A DNA stretch of 51,708 nucleotides from assembly GCF_023051105.1 (NCBI RefSeq), contig NZ_JALKIL010000035.1, positions 1 through 51,708 on the forward strand, given 5' to 3'. How positions within the stretch are numbered: position 1 is the first letter of the stretch; every line of letters begins with the position of its first letter. Made by a program: the position numbers and the translations under genes. Below, piece by piece: positions 30,920 to 40,438 of the stretch. The DNA comes from Anaerobiospirillum sp. NML120449 (lineage in GTDB: Bacteria; Pseudomonadota; Gammaproteobacteria; Enterobacterales; Succinivibrionaceae). Under the pieces are notes generated by a model. That model worked only from the letters and a program-made list of their open reading frames with translations. It was not told the DNA's origin and made no database searches.

Positions 30920-32101
30920 TCAGCGCAGGGCTACCTTCCACTTTTTGCGCCACAGGGTACGGCCTGCTGACAGGTTGCCTGCGATAAATGCGGCAGCATC
31001 AGACTGGCGCTCGAAGGCTACATCATCGGTCAGGGTGGCACCTGTTCCATAGTCACTAAGACGTCCTTCTTTGACCATGGTCTTCTTGAGCTCCCTTATC
31101 TTATCAGAGCAGGCCGGATCATCTGGAGAGGTGACCATGCTGCCCTTGTGGAGCATTACTTTTTTCAGGCCTGTTCCCCTGGTCAGAGAGAACTCGCAGT
31201 CCAGCCAGACATTGCCCACGCTCTGAGCCAGATACCATGTAGAACATGGCTCACTTGACCACAGCAGGGTTTCACCCTTTTCATCACCGGCCATAAAAGG
31301 GGCGGCCATGGAGTAGGAGGCCAGATAGACATCATCAAGCAGCATGTACAGATTGCCGCATCCGCCCTCAATATGGGAGGCCAGACCATTATCAATAACA
31401 CGCTGACGCAGACCGGCGGTTATTTTGCACTCCACCCTGGCATCATCAAGGCAGATGATGGAACCCTTTTGAATGCGGGTGGCATAGGATACATGATTGA
31501 AGAACTCTTCATACCATGCCTTGATGCCTCCCTCATTGATAAAGGAATACTGGCGGCACAGGCTCTTATGAGACTGAAAGAGCTGTACAGGCTGCAGACC
31601 GCCCATAAAATTCTTCCAGAAGGTATTGAGCTCCTCCTGTACCCATCTGATCAGCTTCTGCCCCTCACGAAACTCAGGTCCGGTAAGGGCGTAGCTGTTT
31701 TCCACCTGATCCATATACATTGGATAGCCAAGGTGGAACCATACCAGCGGCTTTAAGACAGTCTGCAGGTAGTAATATACCTGAGGGTCAATGGCTATGG
31801 TTCTTACAGCAATGCAGATAAAGGTCTTGCCCTTGTATCTGTCTGATGAGGCCAGCTCGACAAAGCAGTCCAGAAGATTCGGCACCCAGGCCGGCTCAAT
31901 CTGCTCGCTGCTGTCGACAAACCACAATCCGCCCTCACTGAGAACGCTCTCAAGAAACTCATCAATTTCCTGATCAAGCGGCAATGCACAGCAAATGACA
32001 GGACTGTCAGGACCGAAGTCAGACACAAAAGGGCCCTTTTCCTGCCCCTCTATCATGTGAAGCTGGACTGACGGCTCGTAAGTAGCAGCTTTTTTCGTCA
32101 T
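30920..32101 (-). CDS. GIY-YIG-like/DUF4357-like paralog P6
   Basis: A 393-residue protein, the last and shortest of six same-strand paralogs. It has no low-complexity insert. Residues 55-120 look like a decayed GIY-YIG fold: GGLWFV replaces the GIYxL strand, and no YIG, Arg or Glu is kept. A linker with PEFREGQKLI (142-151) leads to two DUF4357-like repeats. Repeat 1 spans about 206-282, with KGS at 212-214 and LLDDVYLASYSMAAPFMAG at 254-272. Repeat 2 spans about 303-385, with HKGS at 318-321 and AAAFIAGNLSAGRTLW at 369-384. It is closest to P5. A clear AAGGTT ribosome site is present. Function unknown; it is unlikely to be an active nuclease. Confidence 0.78.
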   Translation of the reverse strand: MTKKAATYEPSVQLHMIEGQEKGPFVSDFGPDSPVICCALPLDQEIDEFLESVLSEGGLWFVDSSEQIEPAWVPNLLDCFVELASSDRYKGKTFICIAVRTIAIDPQVYYYLQTVLKPLVWFHLGYPMYMDQVENSYALTGPEFREGQKLIRWVQEELNTFWKNFMGGLQPVQLFQSHKSLCRQYSFINEGGIKAWYEEFFNHVSYATRIQKGSIICLDDARVECKITAGLRQRVIDNGLASHIEGGCGNLYMLLDDVYLASYSMAAPFMAGDEKGETLLWSSEPCSTWYLAQSVGNVWLDCEFSLTRGTGLKKVMLHKGSMVTSPDDPACSDKIRELKKTMVKEGRLSDYGTGATLTDDVAFERQSDAAAFIAGNLSAGRTLWRKKWKVALR

Positions 32102-32539
32102 ATTAACCTTCCTGACTGCCCTTTATGAGCAGCATGCTTATGTGTCTGTTGTCCTGTCCGGAAAACAATTCCTTAAGGTAAATCTGTCTGCCCCCTGACC
32201 GGATGACTGCGCCCCGTAAGCCCTGCGCATATGTGCTACTACGCACATGGGCTACCTGCAAAAGGTTGAGGTTTTTGCCCATGGCCCCGCCATTACAGCA
32301 GCTTCCATGACGACCTGCCGCATACGCAAGGCTGACCATGTTCTGAGCGGGCAGCTGGCCTGAGTCATTGCGCTGTACGCAGCGTCAGCTCAGTTTAGCC
32401 AAGGGCATTGCAGGCCCAGGCTTGCTGATGCCATGGCGCTGCACTTAGGGCTGGGCTGGGCTGATGCCATGCCGTGGCTCAGCTTAGTCAGGGACCAGGC
32501 TGATGCCGTGGCCCTGACCTGAAGCCTGGCCCTGTTATG
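32102..32539. other. spacer between P6 and P5
   Basis: About 440 nt. GGCTGATGCCATG-type words recur at 32420-32510. No gene or clear terminator. Confidence 0.5.
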
Positions 32540-34588
32540 TCAGAGTGAGTGGACAGTTTTGAGCTTCCACAGGGCGGCAGCGTCCTTTTTGTTGCCGGCT
32601 ATGAAAGCTGAAGCCTCGGCACTGCGGGCAAAAAGCACATCATCTGTGAGCTGAGCGCAGATGCCATTGTCTTTCATGCGGCCACTGGCAATGAGCTCAT
32701 CCTTGAGTGCCTGAACCTTAGTGTCAGTACCCGGTGCATCACGTGATGCCACTTTGCTGCCAGCAAAGAGCATGACTTCTTTTACCCCTCTGGTGATGGT
32801 CTGGGCAAAGGTGCAGTCAATGCGTGCTTTATCAAGGCGGCTGTGCAGCTGATAACGGCGGCATCTGGTCCATACGTCAGGCACAACATCATCATGGCGG
32901 CTGCCGGCCAGGAAATAGCTGGCCAGCCAGCCTCCGCCCAGATATATGTCATCAAGCAGAGTGTAGTACTGGCGGCCCCGGCCCTGAGACCTGACCATGT
33001 TGCCCTCGTAGAGCAGACGCTGCCAGAGATCAATAACCTCGTCAGGCAGTCTACGGCCCTTGCCCACCCAGATTTGAGCGCCTTTGTGGATACGTACGGC
33101 CGGGCCGGTCTGGTTGAAAAAGTCCTCACGCCAGCATTTAACGGCACTGTCGCCATATGGAAGATTGAGGCTGGAGCTGATGACAGAACGGCCTGAAGCA
33201 CAGAACTCTTTATTCCATGGCTGACGGCCTTTAAAGATATCAGGTCTGATGGTCTTAAGTACCACTCTGGCCTGCTCAATAAGACGGGATGCCTCACGGA
33301 ATTCGTTTCCGGTAAGGGCAAAGCTTGAAGGGTAGCTGTATTGGTGCAGCTCGCGACCCTGATAGAAAAGATACATGTAGGTCAGCATTCTGCAAACATA
33401 ATTGCTGACCACAGGGTCAATAACGTCAGTACGCAGCACTACAGCATTGAAGACACAGTTATAGGTGTAGTTCTGGTTGCAGTACTTGTCAAACTGAGCT
33501 GACAGATTGGAGGTAAATGAGAAGAAACCAGGCTCTGAACCGGTGACAAAGAACATACCACCATGATCAAGCAGCTCCCTCATGTCCAGATCGAGGTTAT
33601 GTCTGAAAGGGATACGTACTGCACTTACCAGAGCATCAGGAGACTGCTGAGCCACAAATGCACAGTCAAGCGGTGAGCCGATCAGGGTCTGACTTGCATA
33701 CTCCTTTTCATCTCTTATGCGCTTGAAAGTCAGAGTCTCGGCAGCACGTTCAGTTGAGGTACCAATTACAGTATGGTCACAGTCAGGGCACTGAGGCATG
33801 CAGGTACCTGAGCGGCTGCACATCTGACTTCCTGCATTGCAGCTGCAGTCCTCAACATATGCAGAACTGTTACCGTCAATGTCCTTGCCCCATGGGACAC
33901 TGTTATTACGCCATGCTTTGAGCTCTTCGATACGCTGGATAACCAGATTGAGACGGAACTCCTGGTCGTCATCATATGATTTGCCGGCGCGCATGCTTTG
34001 CAGCCGGGAAATTACCTCATCAGGATCTTCAATGTTGAGAAGCATTCCTGAATCAATTCCCAAATCGCTGACATCAGGCAAATCACTCATTATGTCGCTT
34101 TCCACGCTGAGGGAATCACCTCTGGTCTCACCAGTGCACTGGCTGGCGCCTCCGGCGGCTCCAGAGCTGGAACCATCACATTCGAAAGTGCCCTCTTCAG
34201 CGGAAAAGTCAGGCCTGTTGTTCTCAAGAATATCAATAATGCGATCTGCGGCAGCATCCATCAGGCTGGCATCAAGATCATCAAGACTTAGCTCTTCAGA
34301 CTCATCTGGGCTGACAGAGTCATCTTTGCTGCCTCTTACCTGAGATTCAGGCAGGAGCAAATCATTGTCATCAGCTGTCTCGATATCACGGCCTTCAGGC
34401 TGGCCGTCAAACATCTCGCCGGGCACCTCGATGTCGGCATCGGTACCTGCAAAGCCAAATTCATCATCAGCAAAGTTACCTGAAATCAGGCTCTCTCCAC
34501 GATGTGTCTCCATGACAGCATCAGGGGAGATGTTATTGTACATGTGCAGAAAAACTTCACGAATGGAGTTATTACTATCATTACTCAT
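32540..34588 (-). CDS. GIY-YIG-like/DUF4357-like paralog P5 with acidic N-terminal extension and Cys cluster
   Basis: A 682-residue protein, the largest paralog. Residues 1-230 are an acidic, probably disordered extension absent from the others. Residues 248-270 hold six Cys (248, 250, 257, 263, 267, 270) plus His272, a possible metal-binding knuckle. The decayed GIY-YIG-like region is about 300-410, with GGMFFV at 343-348 and no catalytic residues. The linker with FALTGNEFREASRLI (423-437) parallels P6. The DUF4357-like repeats lie at about 485-563 (HKGA, then LLDDIYLGGGWLASYFLAG) and 590-675 (FAGS, then AEASAFIAGNKKDAAALWK). The ribosome site is AGGGG. Family membership is seen in the sequence; function is unknown. 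Confidence 0.75.
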   Translation of the reverse strand: MSNDSNNSIREVFLHMYNNISPDAVMETHRGESLISGNFADDEFGFAGTDADIEVPGEMFDGQPEGRDIETADDNDLLLPESQVRGSKDDSVSPDESEELSLDDLDASLMDAAADRIIDILENNRPDFSAEEGTFECDGSSSGAAGGASQCTGETRGDSLSVESDIMSDLPDVSDLGIDSGMLLNIEDPDEVISRLQSMRAGKSYDDDQEFRLNLVIQRIEELKAWRNNSVPWGKDIDGNSSAYVEDCSCNAGSQMCSRSGTCMPQCPDCDHTVIGTSTERAAETLTFKRIRDEKEYASQTLIGSPLDCAFVAQQSPDALVSAVRIPFRHNLDLDMRELLDHGGMFFVTGSEPGFFSFTSNLSAQFDKYCNQNYTYNCVFNAVVLRTDVIDPVVSNYVCRMLTYMYLFYQGRELHQYSYPSSFALTGNEFREASRLIEQARVVLKTIRPDIFKGRQPWNKEFCASGRSVISSSLNLPYGDSAVKCWREDFFNQTGPAVRIHKGAQIWVGKGRRLPDEVIDLWQRLLYEGNMVRSQGRGRQYYTLLDDIYLGGGWLASYFLAGSRHDDVVPDVWTRCRRYQLHSRLDKARIDCTFAQTITRGVKEVMLFAGSKVASRDAPGTDTKVQALKDELIASGRMKDNGICAQLTDDVLFARSAEASAFIAGNKKDAAALWKLKTVHSL

Positions 34589-35901
34589 AAAATACCCCTG
34601 ACCGGAACGTTACTTACAGCTGTAAGCCTCGAAGACAAAACACGCTAAAGCCCACGCAGGCCCAGTTGTGGTAAACCGTATGGTGACTGTTTGACTGAAA
34701 AATCATTATCCCATGGCGGCGTCAGCGTTTTACAGACACTTTGCCATAAAGTTACAGCTGTGACAGATCTGACGCCAAAATGACCTGACAGAAAAGACAG
34801 CTCTGCAACCTGTTCTATCTTACAGCAATATGGCTGAGCAAACATGATTAGCTTAACAGTATCATATACTTTCCCTTTAAAGGGGAGACGATCCCGACCA
34901 CAATCCATACTTATTATGCCACCCTGACCATGCCCAACCCCGCCTCCGGCTCCAGCTCCGGCCAATTATCAAGCATCAGCATCACTGCATGTACGCACAA
35001 CATGGCGTCTGTCACCACACTGCATGGCTCGACAGCTGCACTGACGATGCGCGGCATGCCGCACAGCAGTGCAGATACCGTGCTGTGCTGGCATGATCCA
35101 CATAATGACAGCGCAATGGCGTAACCAAAGCCAATTCGGTGCAGATGATTGTTTTCCACATGCTCTGACAGCAAACCGCTATGCTGACCAGAGGCAGATA
35201 GTGAAAGACAATGGTGCAAGAGCAGATTCCCTGCCCCCGTCCAGCTCTGCTGCATACTGCTCCTGAGCCTGCCTGTAAATTGTGGTCAGCCAGTGTTGCG
35301 CTTTAGAGCGGCATGATGCCATGGGATGATATGACAGAGAGGCTGGAAGAAGGCGTGTTGATTATGAATGGCTCAGCCTGGATGGCAGGAACGGATGGAC
35401 AGTCACAGTGTCTGTTCAGGTGGCTTAATCACAGTGTCTGCAGCCAGATACAGGCATTTGCCTGCCCAGTTCAGCACGAATGCTCAATGAGATGTATTTA
35501 TAAAACCTTATGGAAGCTAAATGGCAAAGTGCAATTGAAAGCTGAGATGAACTGGCCACATAACAGAAGGCAGCCCTGTCCATTAAATCTCAATCATCCT
35601 TCATGATTTGGGACCTGCGGCCATCTGGGTATGTGGACGCCTGGCGTCAGATCACAGTGAGCTTCAATGTATCAGTGGTACGTGCACAAGGCGCCAGGCA
35701 ATTTGGACTACAGGAATCGGGAGCTCCGGAGAGCATGAGCCCCGTGGATCGGGACTATGGGGAGCCTGGGCTCCGGGGATCGGGACTATACGGAGCCGGA
35801 GCCCCCGGGCAGCGTGCCCCTTGTGCCTGATTATGTGCCTGACGCTCAATTTGAACATGTAGGAAAACGGCAATTGCCATGTACCAGTTACAGGCAGCTG
35901 A
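34589..35901. other. 1.3-kb spacer between P5 and P4
   Basis: No gene recognised and no clear remnant of another paralog. A short GC-rich duplication containing GGATCGGGACTAT lies at 35746 and 35778. Confidence 0.5.
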
Positions 35902-37482
35902 CTACATATAAAACATTCTGTGGGTATTTTTTACGAACAGATCCTTTTTGTCTGTGGCGTTTGCACATATGAACGATGCAGCCTGAGCGCAACTGCTAAA
36001 GAACATGTCCTCCATCAGCATGAAGCCGCCGTGAATCTTTTTAAGTCGCTTCTGTCCTGTAAGCTCTTTTAGATACTGTTTTTGCTCGGCACTACGGCCG
36101 ATTAGACCGTCAATCCTGGAGCCATAACACAACTGGACAATCTGCTGGTCCCAGAGCTGATAGAAAAAGACATCGCCTGATGGTCCGTTAGTCTCCTTTC
36201 TGATTAAGTAGAAGTAGTGAGTATCCTCGTATGTCCAGCACTGCTCAAACGTGAGATTTAAACCGCCATTTATGAACCCACCAGCTCTGTTTTCACTGTT
36301 ACAGACAACGTCCTCACACAGTCTGTAAATCTTATATCTGATATCTGATATCTCAGTAGCTTTCTCTGAAACAAATGAGACACAACTGCGCAGCTGACTG
36401 TCGTCAACAGGAACAAGCATCTTCCTGTCCTTAAGATCACTGATAAGATAGTTCATCTGCTGCGGGACCCAGATGAGCCTTTTATCGACCTGAGCCGGCT
36501 GTTCCTTATCAAGGACCAGAATAAGCGATCCCTTACGAATACGAACATAGGGTGCTGTATGCTTTATATAATTTTCTACAGAGGCAAGAATCTCCTTTCC
36601 AAAATATCTTACCCTTAATAATCTGCATTTGAAAAAAATGTCAGGTGAAGGGCATATCATGAATGAAGGCTCTTCGAAAGCAGTACTGTCATATTTCTTA
36701 AGCATTTGGAAAGCATATTCATAGACCTTGTCTGCATGCTCAAACTCAGAATTTCTCAGATAAAAACATGTGTCTCCGGACATTATGCTGGCTTTTCTAC
36801 AGATCAAGTCACTGGATCTCTCTGTTTCTGCTCCGCCATTTAACACTATACAGAAAGTCACAGCCAGACAGGCAAGTCCTCTGCTGTCAAGGAGACTTTC
36901 ATCCACAACAAGGCACAGAACTTTGCTGCTGGTATCAGAATAATAACGTTCAAGATCCTCATAAAGACTCGAGCTTGTCCAAATGGTGGAATCAATCTCT
37001 CTTATTGAGCAGTCTACTGTGGGATAGTCTTTATCAGGAGATGATCCGTCAATAAACGTGAAAAGCTTCTGTATGAATGAGTTATCTGCTGAGACACTGC
37101 CTTTATCAGGAGATGATCCGTCAATAATGGTGAAAAGCTCCTGTATGACTGAGTTATCTGCTGAGACACTGCCTTTATCAGGAGATGATCCGTCAATCAT
37201 GGAGGAAAGCACCTGCATGATTAAGTTATCTGCTGAGACTCTGCCTTTATCGGGAGAGCCGCCGACATAATCGTATGTTTTTGTGATGTGAAATATCAGT
37301 CCCGGACGATCCAGCAACTTCTTATGCTTTACAAAAGATTTACTTTTTGTATCAATCTTAAATGCCATTAATTCAGTGCACTTACCAGAGGCACATATCT
37401 GAAATGAATCGTCATCTCCGACTGCACATCTGACCTGAGGATTAAATTTATCTCCAAAGATTTTGCTAACAGATAGCTTCAT
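35902..37482 (-). CDS. GIY-YIG-like/DUF4357-like paralog P4 with internal 24-residue repeats
   Basis: A 526-residue protein. The GIY-YIG-like domain starts with RPGLIFHI (59-66) and YDYVGG (70-75), which keeps a YVG in place of YIG. Straight after it the protein repeats a 24-residue unit (GSSPDKGSVSADNS plus a hydrophobic half) about three times to residue 151, so the part that would follow YIG is multiplied. The rest of the domain runs to about 215. The linker with RNSEFEHADKV follows, then DUF4357-like repeats from about 285-408 (KGS at 317-319, GGFINGG near 401-407) and 425-510 (AASFI near the end). A strong AAGGAG ribosome site precedes the ATG. Function unknown. Confidence 0.75.
   Translation of the reverse strand: MKLSVSKIFGDKFNPQVRCAVGDDDSFQICASGKCTELMAFKIDTKSKSFVKHKKLLDRPGLIFHITKTYDYVGGSPDKGRVSADNLIMQVLSSMIDGSSPDKGSVSADNSVIQELFTIIDGSSPDKGSVSADNSFIQKLFTFIDGSSPDKDYPTVDCSIREIDSTIWTSSSLYEDLERYYSDTSSKVLCLVVDESLLDSRGLACLAVTFCIVLNGGAETERSSDLICRKASIMSGDTCFYLRNSEFEHADKVYEYAFQMLKKYDSTAFEEPSFMICPSPDIFFKCRLLRVRYFGKEILASVENYIKHTAPYVRIRKGSLILVLDKEQPAQVDKRLIWVPQQMNYLISDLKDRKMLVPVDDSQLRSCVSFVSEKATEISDIRYKIYRLCEDVVCNSENRAGGFINGGLNLTFEQCWTYEDTHYFYLIRKETNGPSGDVFFYQLWDQQIVQLCYGSRIDGLIGRSAEQKQYLKELTGQKRLKKIHGGFMLMEDMFFSSCAQAASFICANATDKKDLFVKNTHRMFYM
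37029..37256 (-). repeat. in-frame 72-bp tandem repeats inside P4
   Basis: The plus-strand word CTTTATCAGGAGATGATCCG starts copies at 37029, 37101 and 37173, with a diverged one at 37245. The spacing is exactly 72 nt (24 codons), so the frame is kept. Confidence 0.95.
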
Positions 37483-37808
37483 TATCTTTCTCCTTGTGGC
37501 GGCTGTCTTTCAATGTTCTGCTCAAATTTACATAATCGAAAAGTTTCTTTACAAAACTCACAGGAACACATCAATAAAACGCCCCGCCCTTCAGTAAAAT
37601 GCCCGGTCCACTTCCGCCTTACGTAAAATGCCCGGCCCACTGCCTGACGAACGATTGACCAAAAGTCTCTGTTGCTTCAACAGGTAATGCCAATGGCGTT
37701 ATCACTCAATCCGGACTTATCGAAGACTCCCTTACAAGAGAAGCGGGCAAAATGGTACGGCTCATTAAGTATCAGGAGCCTCAGATGGTACGTTCTTAAG
37801 TGTTTTCT
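37483..37808. other. spacer between P4 and P3
   Basis: About 330 nt with two nearby copies of GTAAAATGCCCGG.CCAC (37594 and 37623). No gene. Confidence 0.5.
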
Positions 37809-39314
37809 TCAGATTTCAGCCTGAACCCGTAGAGACTCAATAATTATCACATCTTCGTAATAAGGGTATTTTTCAAATCCTTCCAGCATTTTATGAGCCG
37901 CCTCCCGTTTGCAGCAAAGAAACACAGTTGCGTCAGAAAGGCTGGTAAAGAAGATGCTGAAATTAAGCTTTCCTGTCCAGTGGTCAGTCATGCCTATATA
38001 CTTGTTTTTGATGAGCAGATCTCTGAGACGGGCCATTTCAGGGCTGTGTATGACAAATTCCGGTCCCAGTATTTGAGAGCCAGGCAAAACCTCAAGGGTA
38101 TGGCTCTGCTCTGTCCTGTGAAGAGCCACCTCGACACGTGCCTGACGAGCCCCGTGCATAAGGGTAAGAGTTCTGATCCCGACAGGCTTGCTCCAGCCGC
38201 CATCGCCTGAACTTTTGATACCTGTAATAAAGGTTGCAGCATCAGCATGATTTTCAAAAATGACATCCTCCTGAAGGATAAAAATGCTGCTGCCCGAGTC
38301 ATGCTCTTTCAGGGCATGACTATTTATCAGTCTGCTGTTAAGACGTGCAAGCCTGCCTTTGAGCTCATTCTTCTCTCTGCAGACATACGAGCCTCTGGTG
38401 ACGGTAACATGGGTGCAGTTATGCTCGTGCAGCTCACTGCCACCGGCTATAATCTCATGTCCTCCAACCTTGCGTCTGAACAGTATTCTGTTGGGCTCCA
38501 GTTTAAGAGGTCTGTGGCAGAGGTAGGGGGTGTCAGGCCCCTCTTTGGCCCTTTCAGCAGGGCAGTGACAGAAGTCTGTGCCATCTACATAATCATAATA
38601 ATCTGTGTCGTAGCTGTCCTGGCTGCGATCTTCAGACTCTGATTCATAATCTTCATCATAATATTCATCATCATCTTCTTCATCCCAGTCCCATCCTTTG
38701 TCGTCATCATCATCTTCTTCCTCCTCCACGAAGGCTTTACTGACTGGGAAGCCTGTATCACACAGGTTAAAAAGGGTGGAACTGAGCATGAACAGAAGGT
38801 TACGACCTCTGACAAACACTTCGTCCATTGCAAAGTGCTCAGAGTCGGTAAGAGCAAAAAGCTTTGCCCCCTTGCGGAATACCCTGCTACAAAAATGAAA
38901 GGAGGAGGGATTGTCTTTGCTGCTGGTACGCTTCAAACTAGCCTGAAACACATTGCACAGCCAGTTAATGCCATCTTCATGAGCTCTGTCCTCAGGAATT
39001 GCCAGTCCATACAGCTCGGTAAAACGGTCCAGATCGGGCTGGGACGCAAAGCTGCTCACCATGTCCTGAAGACTCTCGCAATACCCAAGAGTTACATCAC
39101 CATTGCGGTTTATAAAGTAAATACCAGGCTGCTTTAACCTTGCATCTTCTACAGGAGCCGCATCAGCACCTGACGGGCGGTACCTGAAAGCATGAAGCAC
39201 AGGCTCCCTTGGCAAATGAGCAAAGATCAGGCTGCTGTTTAATCTCTGCGGGTCAGAAAAACATGGATTGTCAAAGAAATTATTGTAATCAGAATCCCAC
39301 TCAAATAACCTCAT
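37809..39314 (-). CDS. GIY-YIG-like/DUF4357-like paralog P3 with acidic insert
   Basis: A 501-residue protein from the ATG at 39314, chosen because GGGAGCAGGT lies just upstream and because residues further up look random. GIYFI (64-68) and LGYCES (76-81) mark a GIY-YIG-like domain without its Arg or Glu. Residues 196-245 are a strongly acidic Asp/Glu/Tyr stretch. A small CHC motif (249-251) follows. DUF4357-like repeat 1 covers about 270-375 (RGSY at 307-310, EDVIFENHADAATFITG at 349-365). Repeat 2 covers about 385-480 and is worn at its end. Function unknown. Confidence 0.75.
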   Translation of the reverse strand: MRLFEWDSDYNNFFDNPCFSDPQRLNSSLIFAHLPREPVLHAFRYRPSGADAAPVEDARLKQPGIYFINRNGDVTLGYCESLQDMVSSFASQPDLDRFTELYGLAIPEDRAHEDGINWLCNVFQASLKRTSSKDNPSSFHFCSRVFRKGAKLFALTDSEHFAMDEVFVRGRNLLFMLSSTLFNLCDTGFPVSKAFVEEEEDDDDDKGWDWDEEDDDEYYDEDYESESEDRSQDSYDTDYYDYVDGTDFCHCPAERAKEGPDTPYLCHRPLKLEPNRILFRRKVGGHEIIAGGSELHEHNCTHVTVTRGSYVCREKNELKGRLARLNSRLINSHALKEHDSGSSIFILQEDVIFENHADAATFITGIKSSGDGGWSKPVGIRTLTLMHGARQARVEVALHRTEQSHTLEVLPGSQILGPEFVIHSPEMARLRDLLIKNKYIGMTDHWTGKLNFSIFFTSLSDATVFLCCKREAAHKMLEGFEKYPYYEDVIIIESLRVQAEI

Positions 39315-39525
39315 GCTACCTGCTCCCATTGTATGCCGGGCCTGCTGCAGCCCTGTTCTTAAAAGCAACGAACCTCAAGGTCCGTCCATACTGTTTTAAC
39401 TGTTATCTGCCTTACAGGACATGCTGACTGACATTGGCATAAGCACAATACTGCCACGATCAGTCAACAGTCCACAGGCCCCGGATATCTGCATGCATCT
39501 GTACCTGAGAGCGTGCCGACATTCA

Positions 39526-39640
39526 GAGATTAGCTCTGGCCGGATCATCATTGCTGACATGCAGAGATTAGCTCTGGCCGGTTCATCATTGCTGACATGC
39601 AGAGATTCGTGCTGACCGGCTCATCATGGCTGATATGCAG
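39526..39640. repeat. three tandem copies of a 38-bp unit
   Basis: Units start at 39526, 39564 and 39602, core GAGATTAGCTCTGGCCGG followed by TCATCATTGCTGACATGCA. Non-coding. Confidence 0.93.
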
Positions 39641-39820
39641 CAGCAACAGTCTTACCATGGCGATGCGGGCAAATGCGCGGCCTTAGAGGGCCTGATGCAG
39701 GAATTGGGCTTCTTTAGATGAGCTTATGGACAGGGCAGAACTGTCCATGCCTGTTGCCAGCCCTTGCTGCAGCGCAGAGCTGCTGGCGTACTGGTTATAT
39801 GGCTGTGCCTCAGGCGGCGT

Positions 39821-40113
39821 CAGCTGCTGCAGCACGGGTGCTGCAGGGTGCAGCAGACTGAGTCTTACTCCGTGCGATGATACTGCCTCGGGCAATACCA
39901 GCTGCTGCAGCACGGGTGCTGCAGGGTGCAGCAGACTGTTTCTTACTCAGTGCGATGATACTGCCTCAGGGGCGTCAGCTGCTGCAGCACGGGGCTGCAG
40001 GGTGCAGCAGACTGTGTCTTACCCCGTGCGATGATACTGCCTCAGGCGGCGTCAGCTGCTGCAGCACGGGTGATGCAGGGTGCTGCAGACTGTGTCTTAT
40101 TCTGGGCGTTGAC
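39821..40113. repeat. four tandem copies of a 77-78-bp unit
   Basis: Units start at 39821, 39899, 39976 and 40053. Each holds CAGCTGCTGCAGCACGGG and GTGCGATGATACTGCCTC. CTGCAG palindromes are frequent. Non-coding. Confidence 0.95.
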
Positions 40114-40438
40114 GCTTCCTCATGGCATCCATTTCGGTACGGGACTGTACCTGGATTTGAGTACTGCTGTGCTGCCTTGCTTGCGGCTGTGAATTACTGC
40201 TATGAACTCAGATACCGCTTTTAATGATTACAGGCTCAAATATTGAACACTTTCTGTATGTTTGTTTGTTGATTGATTGATATCAGGTTTTAGAAAGCGT
40301 TTTACGAGCTCTTTTCAAAGCACAGTACTTGCTGTCATATTCAGGGACAGCATACCTGATGACAGGAGCATTACTCAAGAAGTTATTGCTGAGCATTATG
40401 GATCGAGCTCACAAAATTTATGCGGCTGAAAATGGGGG

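Larger units (their letters stand above)
39315..40438. other. 1.1-kb repeat-rich spacer between P3 and P2
   Basis: Dominated by two tandem arrays (39526 and 39821). Outside them nothing is recognisable. Confidence 0.6.

Noticed and set aside
34589..35901. Possible seventh decayed paralog in the P5-P4 gap
   Set aside because: No KGS or DDV.F...AA.F motif could be found in any frame of this gap.
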